Position numbers and translations under genes: made by a program | The notes under the pieces: generated by a model | The model's database searches: none | What the model saw: only the letters and a program-made list of their open reading frames with translations | What the model was told of the DNA's origin: nothing | Shown here: piece after piece, positions 8,625 through 18,047 of the stretch | Layout: every line of letters begins with the position of its first letter | Numbering within the stretch: the stretch's first letter is position 1 | NCBI RefSeq assembly: GCF_900095695.1 | Contig: NZ_FMIQ01000027.1 | Span: 116,794-180,793 of the forward strand | DNA length: 64,000 nt | Direction: 5' to 3' | Source of the DNA: Hafnia alvei | Lineage (GTDB): Bacteria > Pseudomonadota > Gammaproteobacteria > Enterobacterales > Enterobacteriaceae

Positions 8625-9542
8625 TTACAGCCAGTAATTCCAGCGTGACTGTATAAATTTTATCGGAGCTGAGTTTACTATGCTGGTGCTAATGGCATCA
8701 AACATGGCGGTAGCATACACCTTCTCTGGCGATTTTTTGCCGATGCATTGTTTAACACCACGGAATGGGTTGTGTGGTTTTTGCTGTGTCGGCAGCGGAT
8801 TTTTATCTGGTACGGAAGCGCCATTAAGCAGTGAGCTAGGACGAACCAATACAATATCTGCCGGTAATGACGGCAGCATTTGTTGTAATACGCGTACAGT
8901 TGACGGATGCGGATGGCCGATGGCTATTGCAGACCCACTTTTCCGCGCGATTTGGATGGCGCGATTAAATTGTTGGCGGATAGCGGCTTCGTTTTGAGAA
9001 TCATCAAGAAAGACTCTACGCTTAATGACCTTAATCCCGGTACCAGCAGAGGCGTTTGTCACTTGGCTATTGCCGATCGTCATGCTGTCGAGAAAATAAA
9101 GAAAATGATACTGCTCCAGCGTGCGCATGACTTTCTGCATCCCCTGCAGATTTGACGTCATCAGGCTGCCCATATGGTTGTTCATCCCAACGGCATAGGG
9201 CACGGCGTTTACTGATTGGCGGATGATGCGCTGGATTTCTGCTTCGCTCATTGAGGGCTGCAATGTATCTTTTTCTAATGGCTGTTTGCTAATCGGCGCC
9301 ATTGGTAGGTGAATCAAAATCTCACGACCTTGAGCATGAGCCTTGTTTGCCATTTCACGTGCATGAGGTGCGGTGGGCAAAACGGCAACCGAGATAGCCA
9401 AAGGCATTTGCAGAATTTTATTTTCTTCTTGTGGGCGATAGCCAAAATCGTCGATGACGATGGCTAATTTTCCAGCATAGGCAGATACCGTGCTACAGGT
9501 GAAAATAAGCAGTGCGGAGGTGACAGCATTGAAAAATCGCAA
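8625..9542 (-). CDS. yibQ: Divergent polysaccharide deacetylase family protein YibQ
   Basis: Periplasmic protein of about 305 residues. I propose a TTG start at 9542-9540: it is preceded by AAGGGAA at good spacing and gives MRFFNAVTSALLIF followed by an AYA-GK cleavage site, a clean signal peptide. The longest frame, from an ATG at 9719, overlaps envC by about 119 bp and would bury that signal. The mature protein opens with KLAIVIDDFGYR, the DD motif of the divergent deacetylase family, and contains ILIHLPM, MNNHMGS and AIAIGHPHPST, which carry conserved His residues. Its enzymatic role is not established. It follows envC in the same transcript, and such pairing is conserved in enterobacteria. 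Confidence 0.88.
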   Translation of the reverse strand: MRFFNAVTSALLIFTCSTVSAYAGKLAIVIDDFGYRPQEENKILQMPLAISVAVLPTAPHAREMANKAHAQGREILIHLPMAPISKQPLEKDTLQPSMSEAEIQRIIRQSVNAVPYAVGMNNHMGSLMTSNLQGMQKVMRTLEQYHFLYFLDSMTIGNSQVTNASAGTGIKVIKRRVFLDDSQNEAAIRQQFNRAIQIARKSGSAIAIGHPHPSTVRVLQQMLPSLPADIVLVRPSSLLNGASVPDKNPLPTQQKPHNPFRGVKQCIGKKSPEKVYATAMFDAISTSIVNSAPIKFIQSRWNYWL

Positions 9543-9600
9543 TGTGTTTTCCCTTGTTGTTGCAGGAGCGGTAACTGCGGGTGAATGAGAGCTCTTGGGG

Positions 9601-10962
9601 CTAACGTCCAAGCCACGGTAGTGGGTTGACGGCTTGGCCTTGACGGCGGATTTCAAAGTAAAGAGCGGGTTGACCTTGGCCACCGCTATTACCGACCAGC
9701 GCGATAGGTTGTCCTGCACGAACCTGTGCGCCGACGTTAACCAAAGCGCTTTGGTTATAGCCGTACAGGCTCATATCGCCTTTGCCGTGTTCAACCACGA
9801 CGACTAGACCATAACCTTGCAGCCAATCGGCAAGCAGGACACGACCATCCGCAATGGCTTTAACTTCACTGCCTTCGGATGCGGCAATAACCATTCCTTT
9901 CCAGCGGAGTTCGCCCTGTAGCGTTTCGCCGAAACTGTGGATGGTTCGGCCACGAACGGGCCACATAGCCTGGCCATTACCGCGGCCTAAACCACCGGTA
10001 CGCGCTATCAGTGAACGCTCGCTTTCCGTTGGCTTATATTTATACGTCGTGCCTTTTTTCTTCGCCTGCTCTTCTTTAGCCTTCATTTGAGCTTGGAGCT
10101 TGGCGGCTTCGCGCGCCTCACGTTCGGCGCGGGCTTTAGCTTCACGCTCGGCTTTGGCGATCTGATCGCGCAAGCGTGATTCGTTCGCTTTCATTTCGGA
10201 GAGCTGTTGTTGATCTTTCGCCAGCGAGCTTTCCAATGATGACAGGGTTTTTTGGCGCTGAATTCGGGCAGATTCTAGCTGTTGCTGCGCTTGCTGCTGG
10301 GTAACCAGAATCGCTTTCTGCTGATTTTGTGCGGCTTCCAGCTCTTTCTTTTCGCTGGCTAAGTCGGTACGAGTCTGGTTTAGCTTATCGATATTTTTTT
10401 GGCGTGCTTCATTGAGATAACCAAAGTAAGCCAAAATACGTTCGCCGCGCTGGCTTTCTTCACCACTCAGTAAAACCTGAATACCGGTATGTTTGCCTAA
10501 ACGGAAAGCCATGTCGAGCTGATGCTCGAGCAGCTTTAGGTGTTTGTTTTCTTGTGACTGAAGCTTTTTAATCGAGGCGGTCAGCTTGGTTACATTTGCA
10601 TTCAGCGTTGCCAGTTCAGATTGCGTTTCTCGGAGAGAACGGCTCGCCTGAGCAATGATTTTTTCCTGCGCTTTAAGCTGATCTTGTAGCGAACTACGTT
10701 GTTGCTGCTGCTGTTTGACGGCTTTTTCTTTTTCAGCAATGTCTTGCTGAATAGATTTTAGCTGCTGTTTGTTGTCATCAGCGGCCAGAGCGGGGAATGA
10801 AGAAAACCATGCGCCAGCATAGATTACGCTGGCACACAGTATCGGTAACATGCGAAACGCTGAGGGAGTAGGCGATAAACAGGTTGGTTTATCGCCGATG
10901 TTTTTACCCGCTTTGAGCGTTAAGGCTACCTTTGATTCATGAAATTGATCTTTTCCCCTCAT
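9601..10962 (-). CDS. envC: Murein hydrolase activator EnvC
   Basis: Periplasmic septal protein of 453 residues that activates the amidases AmiA and AmiB. A signal segment (MLPILCASVIYAGAWFSS, about residues 38-55) precedes a long coiled coil (about 65-300, rich in Q, K, E) and a C-terminal LytM/M23-like domain (about 335-453). The M23 domain is degenerate: YFEIRRQG stands where active peptidases have an HxH zinc motif, as known for EnvC. The start is uncertain: the ATG used gives the MRGK start seen in relatives but has little Shine-Dalgarno, and Met38 would give a shorter signal peptide. It lies 9 bp after gpmM. Confidence 0.93.
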   Translation of the reverse strand: MRGKDQFHESKVALTLKAGKNIGDKPTCLSPTPSAFRMLPILCASVIYAGAWFSSFPALAADDNKQQLKSIQQDIAEKEKAVKQQQQQRSSLQDQLKAQEKIIAQASRSLRETQSELATLNANVTKLTASIKKLQSQENKHLKLLEHQLDMAFRLGKHTGIQVLLSGEESQRGERILAYFGYLNEARQKNIDKLNQTRTDLASEKKELEAAQNQQKAILVTQQQAQQQLESARIQRQKTLSSLESSLAKDQQQLSEMKANESRLRDQIAKAEREAKARAEREAREAAKLQAQMKAKEEQAKKKGTTYKYKPTESERSLIARTGGLGRGNGQAMWPVRGRTIHSFGETLQGELRWKGMVIAASEGSEVKAIADGRVLLADWLQGYGLVVVVEHGKGDMSLYGYNQSALVNVGAQVRAGQPIALVGNSGGQGQPALYFEIRRQGQAVNPLPWLGR

Positions 10963-10971
10963 GGGGATCGA

Positions 10972-12516
10972 TTATTCCACGATGAACAGCGGCTTACCAG
11001 TCATCTCTTTAGGCACTTCCATGTCCATCATCGTCAGCATGGTTGCTGCGATGTCAGACAATTTCCCGCCTTCAACGGCTTTAGCTGGTTTGCCAACGTA
11101 GATTAATGGCACTGGCAGGTTGGTGTGAGCGGTATACGCAGCACCTGTCACCTGATCGCGCATCAGCTCAGCGTTACCGTGGTCTGCCGTGATCAGCAAC
11201 TGACCGCCAACGTTTTGTACGGCTTCGACTACCTGGCCTACACACTGATCCAGAGTTTCAATGGCTTTTACTGCGGCATCGTAAATACCGGTGTGGCCAA
11301 CCATGTCGCCGTTAGGGTAGTTACAGATAATCGCATCATATTTACCGCTGTTGATAGCGCCAACCAGTTTTTCGGTCAGTTCAGCAGAGCTCATTTCTGG
11401 CTGCAGATCGTAAGTCGCTACTTTTGGCGAGTTGATCAGGATGCGGTCTTCGCCTTTGAATGGCTCTTCCACGCCGCCATTGTAGAAGAAGGTCACGTGA
11501 GCATATTTTTCAGTTTCAGAAATACGCAGCTGGGTTTTGTCATGCTTCATCAACCATTCACCGAAGGTGTTTGCCAGTGAAGATGGTGGGTAAGCACATG
11601 CCGCTTTGATGTCAGCCGCATATTCAGTCAACATCACGAAGTTGCTGAAGTTAACCACTTTGTTGCGTTTGAAACCGTCAAAGTCAGCGTTGACGAAGGT
11701 GCGAGTGATTTGGCGAGCACGGTCAGCACGGAAGTTCATAAAGATCAGCGCGTCGCCGTCGTTCATGGAAGCATCTGCTTCACCCGCCGCTTGGATTACG
11801 GTTGGTTTAACAAATTCGTCGTTTTCGTCGCGAGCGTAAGCCGCTTCAAGGCCGGCAACCGCATTTTCAGCAGTGTATTCGCCTTTCGCTTCGGTCAGCA
11901 GATCGTAAGCTAACTGAACGCGGTCCCAACGGTTATCACGGTCCATTGCATAGTAACGACCAACTATGGACGCGATGCGGCCTTTGCCCAGCTCGGCAAA
12001 TTTCTCAGTGAATCGTTTCAGTGTATTTTCAGCACTACGCGGTGGGGTGTCACGTCCATCCAAGAATGCGTGCAGGTAGATAGCTTCTGCACCGCGCTTG
12101 GCGGCCAACTCGACCATAGCAAGAATGTGTTCTTCGTGGCTATGAACGCCACCAGGAGACATCAGACCCATGATGTGAACAGCTTTGCCCAGAGATACGG
12201 CTTTATCAACTGCACCAACCAGAACTTCATTGGCAAAGAAGTCGCCGTCTTTGATTTCTTTGTCCAAACGAGTCAGATCTTGATAAACGATGCGGCCTGC
12301 GCCAAGGTTTACGTGACCAACTTCAGAGTTACCCATCTGGCCGTCAGGCAGACCTACATCCAAACCGGAAGCTGAAATCAGGGTGTGCGGATACTCTTTC
12401 CACAGACGATCCATGACGGGACGTTTTGCGTTAAGAATCGCGTTATCTTGGGTTTCTTCGCGGTAACCATAACCGTCTAGAATTACCAGTACCATTGGTT
12501 TTTTGGCGCTCGACAT
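10972..12516 (-). CDS. gpmM: 2,3-bisphosphoglycerate-independent phosphoglycerate mutase
   Basis: Manganese-dependent iPGM of 514 residues, the standard length. It interconverts 3- and 2-phosphoglycerate in glycolysis. Alkaline-phosphatase-fold metal motifs are visible: ILDGYGYRE near residue 10, the phosphoserine loop [12 protein letters not shown] near 61-72, [11 protein letters not shown] near 148-158, and TADHGNAE near 442-449. GAGG precedes the ATG. It is the first gene of gpmM-envC-yibQ and diverges from yibN across a 380-bp spacer. Confidence 0.97.
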   Translation of the reverse strand: MSSAKKPMVLVILDGYGYREETQDNAILNAKRPVMDRLWKEYPHTLISASGLDVGLPDGQMGNSEVGHVNLGAGRIVYQDLTRLDKEIKDGDFFANEVLVGAVDKAVSLGKAVHIMGLMSPGGVHSHEEHILAMVELAAKRGAEAIYLHAFLDGRDTPPRSAENTLKRFTEKFAELGKGRIASIVGRYYAMDRDNRWDRVQLAYDLLTEAKGEYTAENAVAGLEAAYARDENDEFVKPTVIQAAGEADASMNDGDALIFMNFRADRARQITRTFVNADFDGFKRNKVVNFSNFVMLTEYAADIKAACAYPPSSLANTFGEWLMKHDKTQLRISETEKYAHVTFFYNGGVEEPFKGEDRILINSPKVATYDLQPEMSSAELTEKLVGAINSGKYDAIICNYPNGDMVGHTGIYDAAVKAIETLDQCVGQVVEAVQNVGGQLLITADHGNAELMRDQVTGAAYTAHTNLPVPLIYVGKPAKAVEGGKLSDIAATMLTMMDMEVPKEMTGKPLFIVE

Positions 12517-12896
12517 TGCAACAACCTCGTTTCTTTATAAGTTCAAAGTTTGAGTTCAAAATACGTTCAAGTGTGAATAGCCGTTTAGGTTAAAACGGAA
12601 TCACTCACACGCCCGCAGAGCGGTGCCTAAGCAAAGGCCGAATAACATACACGGCTATTTGCACTCAAAGTAGTGTAATTTTACTACAGTCTGTGGTGAA
12701 TTGAGCGCAGAAAGATCAAATGATCGTTTCTGTACCTTGTTTCAAGCAGGTAAATCCTGTCTGAATCATGAAAAATTTCGGGTTATGCCGCAGATTCGTT
12801 TTTAGTAACAGGTCTTCTGGCTGTAATTGACGCACTGCGCAGGTATACTCTGACTCTTTGATTTTATCCCTTAACTGACGGGAGTAGTTACACCCC
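12517..12896. other. gpmM-yibN divergent intergenic region
   Basis: 380 bp with no gene. It must hold the divergent promoters. The one visible structure is an imperfect inverted repeat: 12570-12584 (AGTGTGAATAGCCGT) against 12651-12665, two mismatches in 15, with a 66-base interior. TATACT near 12845 is a possible -10 for yibN but has no well-spaced -35. I see no further element. Confidence 0.5.
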
Positions 12897-13334
12897 ATGC
12901 AAATGCAAGAGATTATGCAATTTGTGAGTGCCCATCCCATACTTAGCGTAGCGTGGATTGTTCTGTTTGTAGCAGTACTGGTCACCACCTTTAAAAGCCG
13001 TTTCTCCAAAGTAAAAGAAATTACTCGTGGTGAAGCCACTCTTCTGATTAACAAAGAAGATGCCGTTGTTGTTGATACCCGTACTCGCGAAGATTTCCGC
13101 AAGGGTCATCTGGCAAACTCTCTGAATCTGACGCCTAGCGACCTGAAAAATGGCAGCTTTGGTGAATTAGAGAAACATAAAGCTCAGCCGGTTATCGTGG
13201 TTTGTGCCAATGGCATGAGCTCTCGTGAATCGGGTGAGCATTTAGTGAAAGCGGGCTTTGAGCGTGTTTATACGTTGAAAGACGGCATCGCAGGCTGGAG
13301 CAGTGACAATCTGCCTTTAGCTCGCGGTAAATAA
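12897..13334 (+). CDS. yibN: Membrane-anchored rhodanese-like protein YibN
   Basis: 145-residue protein with one N-terminal membrane helix (about residues 14-34) followed by a single rhodanese domain (about 45-140). [19 protein letters not shown] near 57-75 and the active-site loop [12 protein letters not shown] near 101-112, with its cysteine, are seen. Rhodanese domains carry a cysteine persulfide; the physiological acceptor of YibN is not known from the sequence. It heads the yibN-grxC-secB-gpsA run, and the gene for the redox protein grxC follows after 17 bp. Confidence 0.93.
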   Translation: MQMQEIMQFVSAHPILSVAWIVLFVAVLVTTFKSRFSKVKEITRGEATLLINKEDAVVVDTRTREDFRKGHLANSLNLTPSDLKNGSFGELEKHKAQPVIVVCANGMSSRESGEHLVKAGFERVYTLKDGIAGWSSDNLPLARGK

Positions 13335-13351
13335 TCTGCAAGGAATTCATC

Positions 13352-13600
13352 ATGGCAAACATTGAGATCTATACCAAAGCGACCTGTCCTTTCTGTCATC
13401 GTGCGAAAGCGTTGTTGCAGTCAAAAGGCGCTCAGTTTAATGAAATTGCTATTGATAACGATCCGAAAAAGCGTGAAGAAATGATTGAGCGCAGTGGTCG
13501 TACAACCGTGCCACAAATTTTTATTGATGGGCAGCACATTGGTGGCTGTGACGATTTACACGCGCTGGATGCAAAAGGCGGCCTCGACCCGTTGCTGTAA
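13352..13600 (+). CDS. grxC: Glutaredoxin 3
   Basis: An 82-residue dithiol glutaredoxin with the CPFC active site (ATCPFCHRAKALL, residues about 10-22), the cis-proline loop TTVPQIFI and the GSH-binding GGCDDL. It reduces disulfides and glutathione adducts in the cytoplasm. AAGGAA precedes the ATG. It lies between yibN and secB in one direction, the standard enterobacterial order. Confidence 0.97.
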   Translation: MANIEIYTKATCPFCHRAKALLQSKGAQFNEIAIDNDPKKREEMIERSGRTTVPQIFIDGQHIGGCDDLHALDAKGGLDPLL

Positions 13601-13662
13601 CCCGTGCGGTATTCGCCCCATAATTCCCATTTATGGATATTAACTTAAAAGGTATTAACGCT

Positions 13663-14136
13663 ATGTCAGAACAAAACAACTCAGAGATGTCTTTCCAGAT
13701 CCAACGTGTATACACCAAAGATATCTCTTTCGAAGCTCCAAATGCGCCCGCTGTATTCCAGAAAGATTGGCAGCCAGAAGTTAAACTGGATCTGGATACT
13801 GCATCCACTCAGCTGGCTGACGGCGTATTTGAAGTGGTGTTGCGCGTGACGGTAACGGCAACTCTGGGCGAAGAAACTGCATTCCTGTGTGAAGTTCAGC
13901 AGGCTGGTATCTTCACTATTTCTGGCATCGAAGGAACTCAGATGGCGCATTGCCTGGGTGCTTACTGCCCGAACATCCTGTTCCCATATGCACGTGAATG
14001 CATCACCAGCCTAGTTTCTCGTGGTACTTTCCCACAGCTGAACTTGGCTCCAGTGAACTTCGATGCACTGTTCATGAATTATCTGCAGCAGGCTGAAGGC
14101 GCAGAAGGTGCTGAACAGCAGCCTCAGGATGCCTAA
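13663..14136 (+). CDS. secB: Protein-export chaperone SecB
   Basis: 157-residue cytoplasmic chaperone that holds preproteins unfolded and delivers them to SecA. The start at MSEQNNSEM is set by AAAAGG upstream and family length; an in-frame ATG at 13633 lacks such a site. Seen: [19 protein letters not shown] near residues 10-28, the C-terminal half with [16 protein letters not shown], and an acidic/Gln-rich tail typical of the SecA-contacting end. The stop overlaps the gpsA ATG by one base (TAATG). Confidence 0.97.
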   Translation: MSEQNNSEMSFQIQRVYTKDISFEAPNAPAVFQKDWQPEVKLDLDTASTQLADGVFEVVLRVTVTATLGEETAFLCEVQQAGIFTISGIEGTQMAHCLGAYCPNILFPYARECITSLVSRGTFPQLNLAPVNFDALFMNYLQQAEGAEGAEQQPQDA

Positions 14137-15155
14137 TGAATAACCCTACGGCTTCAATGACCGTCATCGGTGCCGGCTCGTACGGCACCGCTTTGGCAAT
14201 TACGCTGGCGCGTAATGGGCATCAAGTGGTGTTATGGGGTCACGACCCTAAACATATCAAAGCACTGGATGCTGCGCGTTGTAATCAGGCATTCCTGCCT
14301 GATGTTCCTTTCCCTGATACGCTGACGCTGGAAACCGATCTTGCGAAGGCAATGGCTGCAAGCCGTGATGTGCTGGTCGTTGTGCCGAGCCATGTGTTTG
14401 GTGAAGTGTTGCGTCAACTGAAGCCATACCTGCGTGCTGATTCACGAATCGTTTGGGCAACCAAGGGATTAGAAGCAGAAACAGGTCGTTTGCTACAAGA
14501 TGTTGCTCGTGAAGCGCTTGGCCCTGACATTCCTTTAGCTACGCTATCAGGCCCAACGTTTGCCAAAGAACTGGCCGCGGGCTTGCCGACGGCAATTGCG
14601 CTGTCATCTACCGACGCACAGTTCACCGACGATTTACAGCAGCTACTACACTGCGGCAAAAGCTTCCGTGTTTATAGCAACCCTGATTTCATCGGTGTAC
14701 AGCTAGGTGGTGCGGTAAAAAACGTGATTGCCATTGGCGCAGGCATGTCTGACGGCATCGGCTTTGGTGCGAACGCCAGAACTGCATTGATCACGCGTGG
14801 GTTGACCGAAATGAGTCGTCTTGGCGTTGCGCTGGGTGCCGATCCAACCACCTTTATGGGGATGTCTGGATTGGGTGACTTAGTGTTGACCTGTACTGAC
14901 AACCAGTCTCGTAACCGCCGTTTTGGGATTATGCTCGGACAGGGTGTTGGTGTGCAGGAAGCGCAGGATAAGATCGGCCAAGTGGTTGAAGGTTATCGAA
15001 ATACTAAAGAAGTGATGGCTTTGGCCCAGCGCTTTGGTGTGGAGATGCCAATCACTGAGCAAATCTATCAAGTGCTTTATTGCCATAAAGATGCTCGTGA
15101 AGCGGCGTTGACGCTGTTAGGTCGAGCACGCAAAGACGAAAAAACCAGCCGTTAG
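14136..15155 (+). CDS. gpsA: Glycerol-3-phosphate dehydrogenase [NAD(P)+]
   Basis: 339-residue enzyme that reduces dihydroxyacetone phosphate to sn-glycerol 3-phosphate for phospholipid synthesis. The N-terminal Rossmann motif is [10 protein letters not shown] (about 12-21). [18 protein letters not shown] near 133-150 and the catalytic lysine in [14 protein letters not shown] near 190-204 are conserved. [14 protein letters not shown] near 210-224 completes the substrate site. It is translationally coupled to secB. Confidence 0.97.
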   Translation: MNNPTASMTVIGAGSYGTALAITLARNGHQVVLWGHDPKHIKALDAARCNQAFLPDVPFPDTLTLETDLAKAMAASRDVLVVVPSHVFGEVLRQLKPYLRADSRIVWATKGLEAETGRLLQDVAREALGPDIPLATLSGPTFAKELAAGLPTAIALSSTDAQFTDDLQQLLHCGKSFRVYSNPDFIGVQLGGAVKNVIAIGAGMSDGIGFGANARTALITRGLTEMSRLGVALGADPTTFMGMSGLGDLVLTCTDNQSRNRRFGIMLGQGVGVQEAQDKIGQVVEGYRNTKEVMALAQRFGVEMPITEQIYQVLYCHKDAREAALTLLGRARKDEKTSR

Positions 15156-15277
15156 AGATCAAGTTTTTAACATCAAGGCTTGACCATGCTACGGCTGGTC
15201 TGATTAATTGTTGTCTGAATTATAACTATAGCTGATATAGTAACGGCAGCAATTAAATTGATTGAAGGGAGTGTTGT

Positions 15278-16099
15278 ATGTCGATAGAAGAACTAGAACA
15301 AATCTGGCAATGCATCAAAACCGAGGCGCGTGGTTTAGCCGAGTGTGAGCCGATGCTGGCTAGTTTCTATCACGCAACACTCCTTAAGCATGAAAATTTG
15401 GGCAGTGCGCTGAGCTATATTTTGGCGAATAAACTGGCCAATGCCATTATGCCTGCTATCGCTATTCGTGAAGTGGTGGAAGAGGCGTATCGCGCCGATA
15501 CCAATATGACAGATTACGCGGCGCGCGATATTCTCGCTGTTCGCCAGCGAGATCCTGCGGTAGACAAATACTCCACGCCATTGCTTTACCTGAAAGGTTT
15601 TCATGCCTTGCAGGCCTACCGCATTGGTCATTGGTTATGGTCGCAAGATCGCAAAGCACTAGCCATTTACCTGCAAAATCAAATCTCGGTTGTTTTTGGC
15701 GTTGATATTCATCCTGCTGCGCGTATTGGCTGTGGGATCATGCTCGATCATGCGACGGGTATTGTGATCGGCGAAACGGCCGTGGTTGAAAACGACGTGT
15801 CTATTCTGCAATCCGTAACACTGGGTGGTACGGGTAAAGAAGGGGGCGATCGTCATCCGAAGATCCGTGAAGGCGTTATGATCGGCGCGGGCGCTAAAAT
15901 TCTGGGTAATATCGAAGTGGGCCGCGGAGCCAAGATTGGTGCGGGTTCAGTGGTTCTACATCCTATTCCTGCTCATACCACGGCGGCGGGCGTGCCTGCG
16001 CGCATCGTAGGGCGTCCTGAAAGTGAAAAACCGTCTATGGATATGGATCAGTTGTTTAATGGTTCACACGATGGTTTTGAGTTCGGCGACGGAATTTAA
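15278..16099 (+). CDS. cysE: Serine acetyltransferase
   Basis: 273-residue enzyme making O-acetylserine from serine and acetyl-CoA, the entry to cysteine synthesis. An alpha-helical N-terminal domain (1-140) is followed by a left-handed beta-helix of hexapeptide repeats (about 140-245: GCGIMLDHATGIVIGETAV, GGTGKEGGDRHPKI, GAGAKILGNIEVG). The His in LDHATG is the catalytic base in the family. The C-terminal tail ends in GDGI, the peptide that docks into cysteine synthase in relatives. GGGAG lies upstream of the ATG. It follows gpsA by 122 bp. Confidence 0.97.
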   Translation: MSIEELEQIWQCIKTEARGLAECEPMLASFYHATLLKHENLGSALSYILANKLANAIMPAIAIREVVEEAYRADTNMTDYAARDILAVRQRDPAVDKYSTPLLYLKGFHALQAYRIGHWLWSQDRKALAIYLQNQISVVFGVDIHPAARIGCGIMLDHATGIVIGETAVVENDVSILQSVTLGGTGKEGGDRHPKIREGVMIGAGAKILGNIEVGRGAKIGAGSVVLHPIPAHTTAAGVPARIVGRPESEKPSMDMDQLFNGSHDGFEFGDGI

Positions 16100-16160
16100 C
16101 GACAGGTTCATTTCATTCTACGGGGCAGACACTCGCCTGCCTCGCATATCACAGTAAAAC

Positions 16161-16634
16161 TCACTCTTTGAGCAAAGCCCCTTCGTAGCCTAATTGACGC
16201 CATGCTTCGTAAACCACCACTGAAACTGCGTTAGACAGGTTCATGCTGCGGCTGCTGGCGAGCATCGGGATGCGGATCTTCTGCTGTGCAGGAAGTGCAT
16301 CCAAAATGTAGGCGGGTAGGCCACGTGTTTCTGGGCCAAACACCAGATAATCTCCGGCCTGATAGTTCACCGCGCTGTGTGCTGGAGTACCTTTAGTGGT
16401 CAATGCAAACAGGCGTTCTGGCTTTTCGCTATCGAGAAATGCTTGATAGTCATGGTGTTTCTTCAGCGTAGCAAATTCGTGATAGTCCAAACCTGCGCGG
16501 CGTAAGCGTTTGTCATCCCATGTGAAGCCTAAAGGCTCAATGAGGTGCAAGCTAAAGCCAGTATTGGCGCAAAGACGGATGATATTGCCGGTATTCGGTG
16601 GGATTTCAGGTTCAAATAAAACGATATTAAGCAT
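16161..16634 (-). CDS. trmL: tRNA (cytidine(34)-2'-O)-methyltransferase
   Basis: SPOUT-class methyltransferase of 157 residues that 2'-O-methylates the wobble base of tRNA-Leu isoacceptors. [20 protein letters not shown] opens the protein. The C-terminal trefoil knot is represented by [11 protein letters not shown] near 95-105 and [16 protein letters not shown] near 120-136. An ATG 30 bases upstream is in frame but lies in a strong hairpin, and family length favours the inner ATG. It is convergent with cysE and lies 42 bp after cpxA. The hairpin just upstream is treated as a separate feature. Confidence 0.95.
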   Translation of the reverse strand: MLNIVLFEPEIPPNTGNIIRLCANTGFSLHLIEPLGFTWDDKRLRRAGLDYHEFATLKKHHDYQAFLDSEKPERLFALTTKGTPAHSAVNYQAGDYLVFGPETRGLPAYILDALPAQQKIRIPMLASSRSMNLSNAVSVVVYEAWRQLGYEGALLKE

Positions 16635-16636
16635 GT

Positions 16637-16665
16637 AATGCGCCCCCAAGGTCAGGGGGCGCATT
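16637..16665 (-). promoter_or_regulatory. Hairpin covering the trmL ribosome-binding region
   Basis: AATGCGCCCCC and GGGGGCGCATT form a perfect 11-bp stem with a 7-base loop. In the leftward transcript the stem ends two bases before the trmL ATG, and the only purine-rich stretch (GGGGG) that could act as Shine-Dalgarno lies inside it. No T-run follows, so it is not a standard intrinsic terminator for cpxRA. Confidence 0.55.
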
Positions 16666-16676
16666 ATACTCCAAAC

Positions 16677-18047
16677 TTATCGCGTATAAAGCGGAAGCCA
16701 AAGCGTTAGGCGTAAACCGCCCAGCGGGCTGTCTTCGGCTTTCACCCAGCCATTATGCTGTTCAACGACGGTTTCTACGATGGCGAGACCCAAGCCTGTT
16801 CCTCCCGATTCACGATCGCGCGCTTCATCAGTGCGGTAGAACGGCCGGAAAATTTGTTCGCGATCTTCTGGTGCAACGCCTGGACCATCATCATCAACGT
16901 GGATGGTGATGCCCTGATTGTCGCAGCTAAACGTCACCGCAATCTGATGATGAGAGTAGCGCAACGCGTTACGCACGATATTTTCAACCGCGCTATCCAG
17001 AGCTGCATGGCTGCCAAATAGCGGCCAAGGTCCTGGAGGGCTGATTATCTCTAGCGTTTTCCCAACCTGCTCAGCCTCAAACTTCGCGTTGTCCAACACG
17101 TCATCCCAGAGCTCATCGGCTTTTAAATGTTCGCGTTCTAGCTCGGTTTTATGCTGATTACGTGATAGCGCCAGCAGGTCGTTAATCATGCTGTCGAGGC
17201 GGTGTGCCTCCATCTCAATGCGTGAAAGTTCGTTGTATTCACCATGGCGGCGGCGCATCAGCGCAGTAGCAAGCTGCAAGCGCGTGAGCGGCGTTCTTAG
17301 CTCATGCGAAATATCAGAGATCAAACGCTGCTGTGCATTGACCATGCGCTCGAGCGCGCTGACCATTTGGTTAAAGCTGGCGCCTGTGGCTAAGAATTCC
17401 TGTGGGCCAGCCTCCAGTTCCGGATGCTGTTTTAGGTTACCGCTGGCAACATCATCGGCGGCGTTTTTAAGCTTACGAGCGGGGCTTGCGAGGCTCCAAG
17501 CGAGCCAAAGCAGCAGCGGCGAGCTGATAAGCATGGTGACAAGCAGCAGCAGCAGTGGTCGGTCAAACATCAGGTTGATGAAATCAGACTGAGGGCTGCT
17601 TGCGGGGCGAACCAGATAGAGCTGGTAGTTATCTTCGCCATCACGAATAGGGAATGGCCCGAGCATTTCGAGTCGGCCATATTTTTTCTTTTTCGGCTGG
17701 TCTGCGTTATCAGACTGGCCGATAAAGTTACGTACAATCTGCATTTCATTGCGTTGTGCGCCAATAACGCGCCCTTCGCTTGTCACCAGCAGAAGGCGTT
17801 GACCCGGAGGTGACCATTTATCAATGGCGCGAAACAAACGGCGCCACCACATCAAGTCATTCGCCGGATCGACAGCCAACTCTGCTTCTACGTGCTGCTC
17901 CAGCATAATGCCTTGACGGCGTTCACTGTCCAGTAATGAGGTTAGCTGGCGTGAGTCAAGCTTTGGCAGCATTAGCACCACCATCAGCACCAACGCCAGC
18001 GTTAACCAGAAAATGGCAAAGATACGTGCCGTAAGGCTATTAATCAT
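16677..18047 (-). CDS. cpxA: Envelope stress sensor histidine kinase CpxA
   Basis: 456-residue inner-membrane kinase. First membrane helix about residues 8-28, a periplasmic sensor of about 130 residues, second helix about 165-185, a HAMP segment, then HisKA with ISHELRTPLTRLQ (phosphorylated His near 248) and HATPase with ENIVRNALRYS (N box), DDGPGV (G1) and GGTGLGL (G2). The ATG overlaps the cpxR stop by four bases (ATGA). An in-frame upstream ATG lies inside cpxR and is rejected. It phosphorylates or dephosphorylates CpxR in response to misfolded envelope proteins. Confidence 0.97.
   Translation of the reverse strand: MINSLTARIFAIFWLTLALVLMVVLMLPKLDSRQLTSLLDSERRQGIMLEQHVEAELAVDPANDLMWWRRLFRAIDKWSPPGQRLLLVTSEGRVIGAQRNEMQIVRNFIGQSDNADQPKKKKYGRLEMLGPFPIRDGEDNYQLYLVRPASSPQSDFINLMFDRPLLLLLVTMLISSPLLLWLAWSLASPARKLKNAADDVASGNLKQHPELEAGPQEFLATGASFNQMVSALERMVNAQQRLISDISHELRTPLTRLQLATALMRRRHGEYNELSRIEMEAHRLDSMINDLLALSRNQHKTELEREHLKADELWDDVLDNAKFEAEQVGKTLEIISPPGPWPLFGSHAALDSAVENIVRNALRYSHHQIAVTFSCDNQGITIHVDDDGPGVAPEDREQIFRPFYRTDEARDRESGGTGLGLAIVETVVEQHNGWVKAEDSPLGGLRLTLWLPLYTR

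Noticed and set aside
15144..15199. ACCAGCCGT/ACGGCTGGT pair after gpsA as a terminator
   Set aside because: The 38-base interior and lack of a T-run make it weak; it also covers the gpsA stop.
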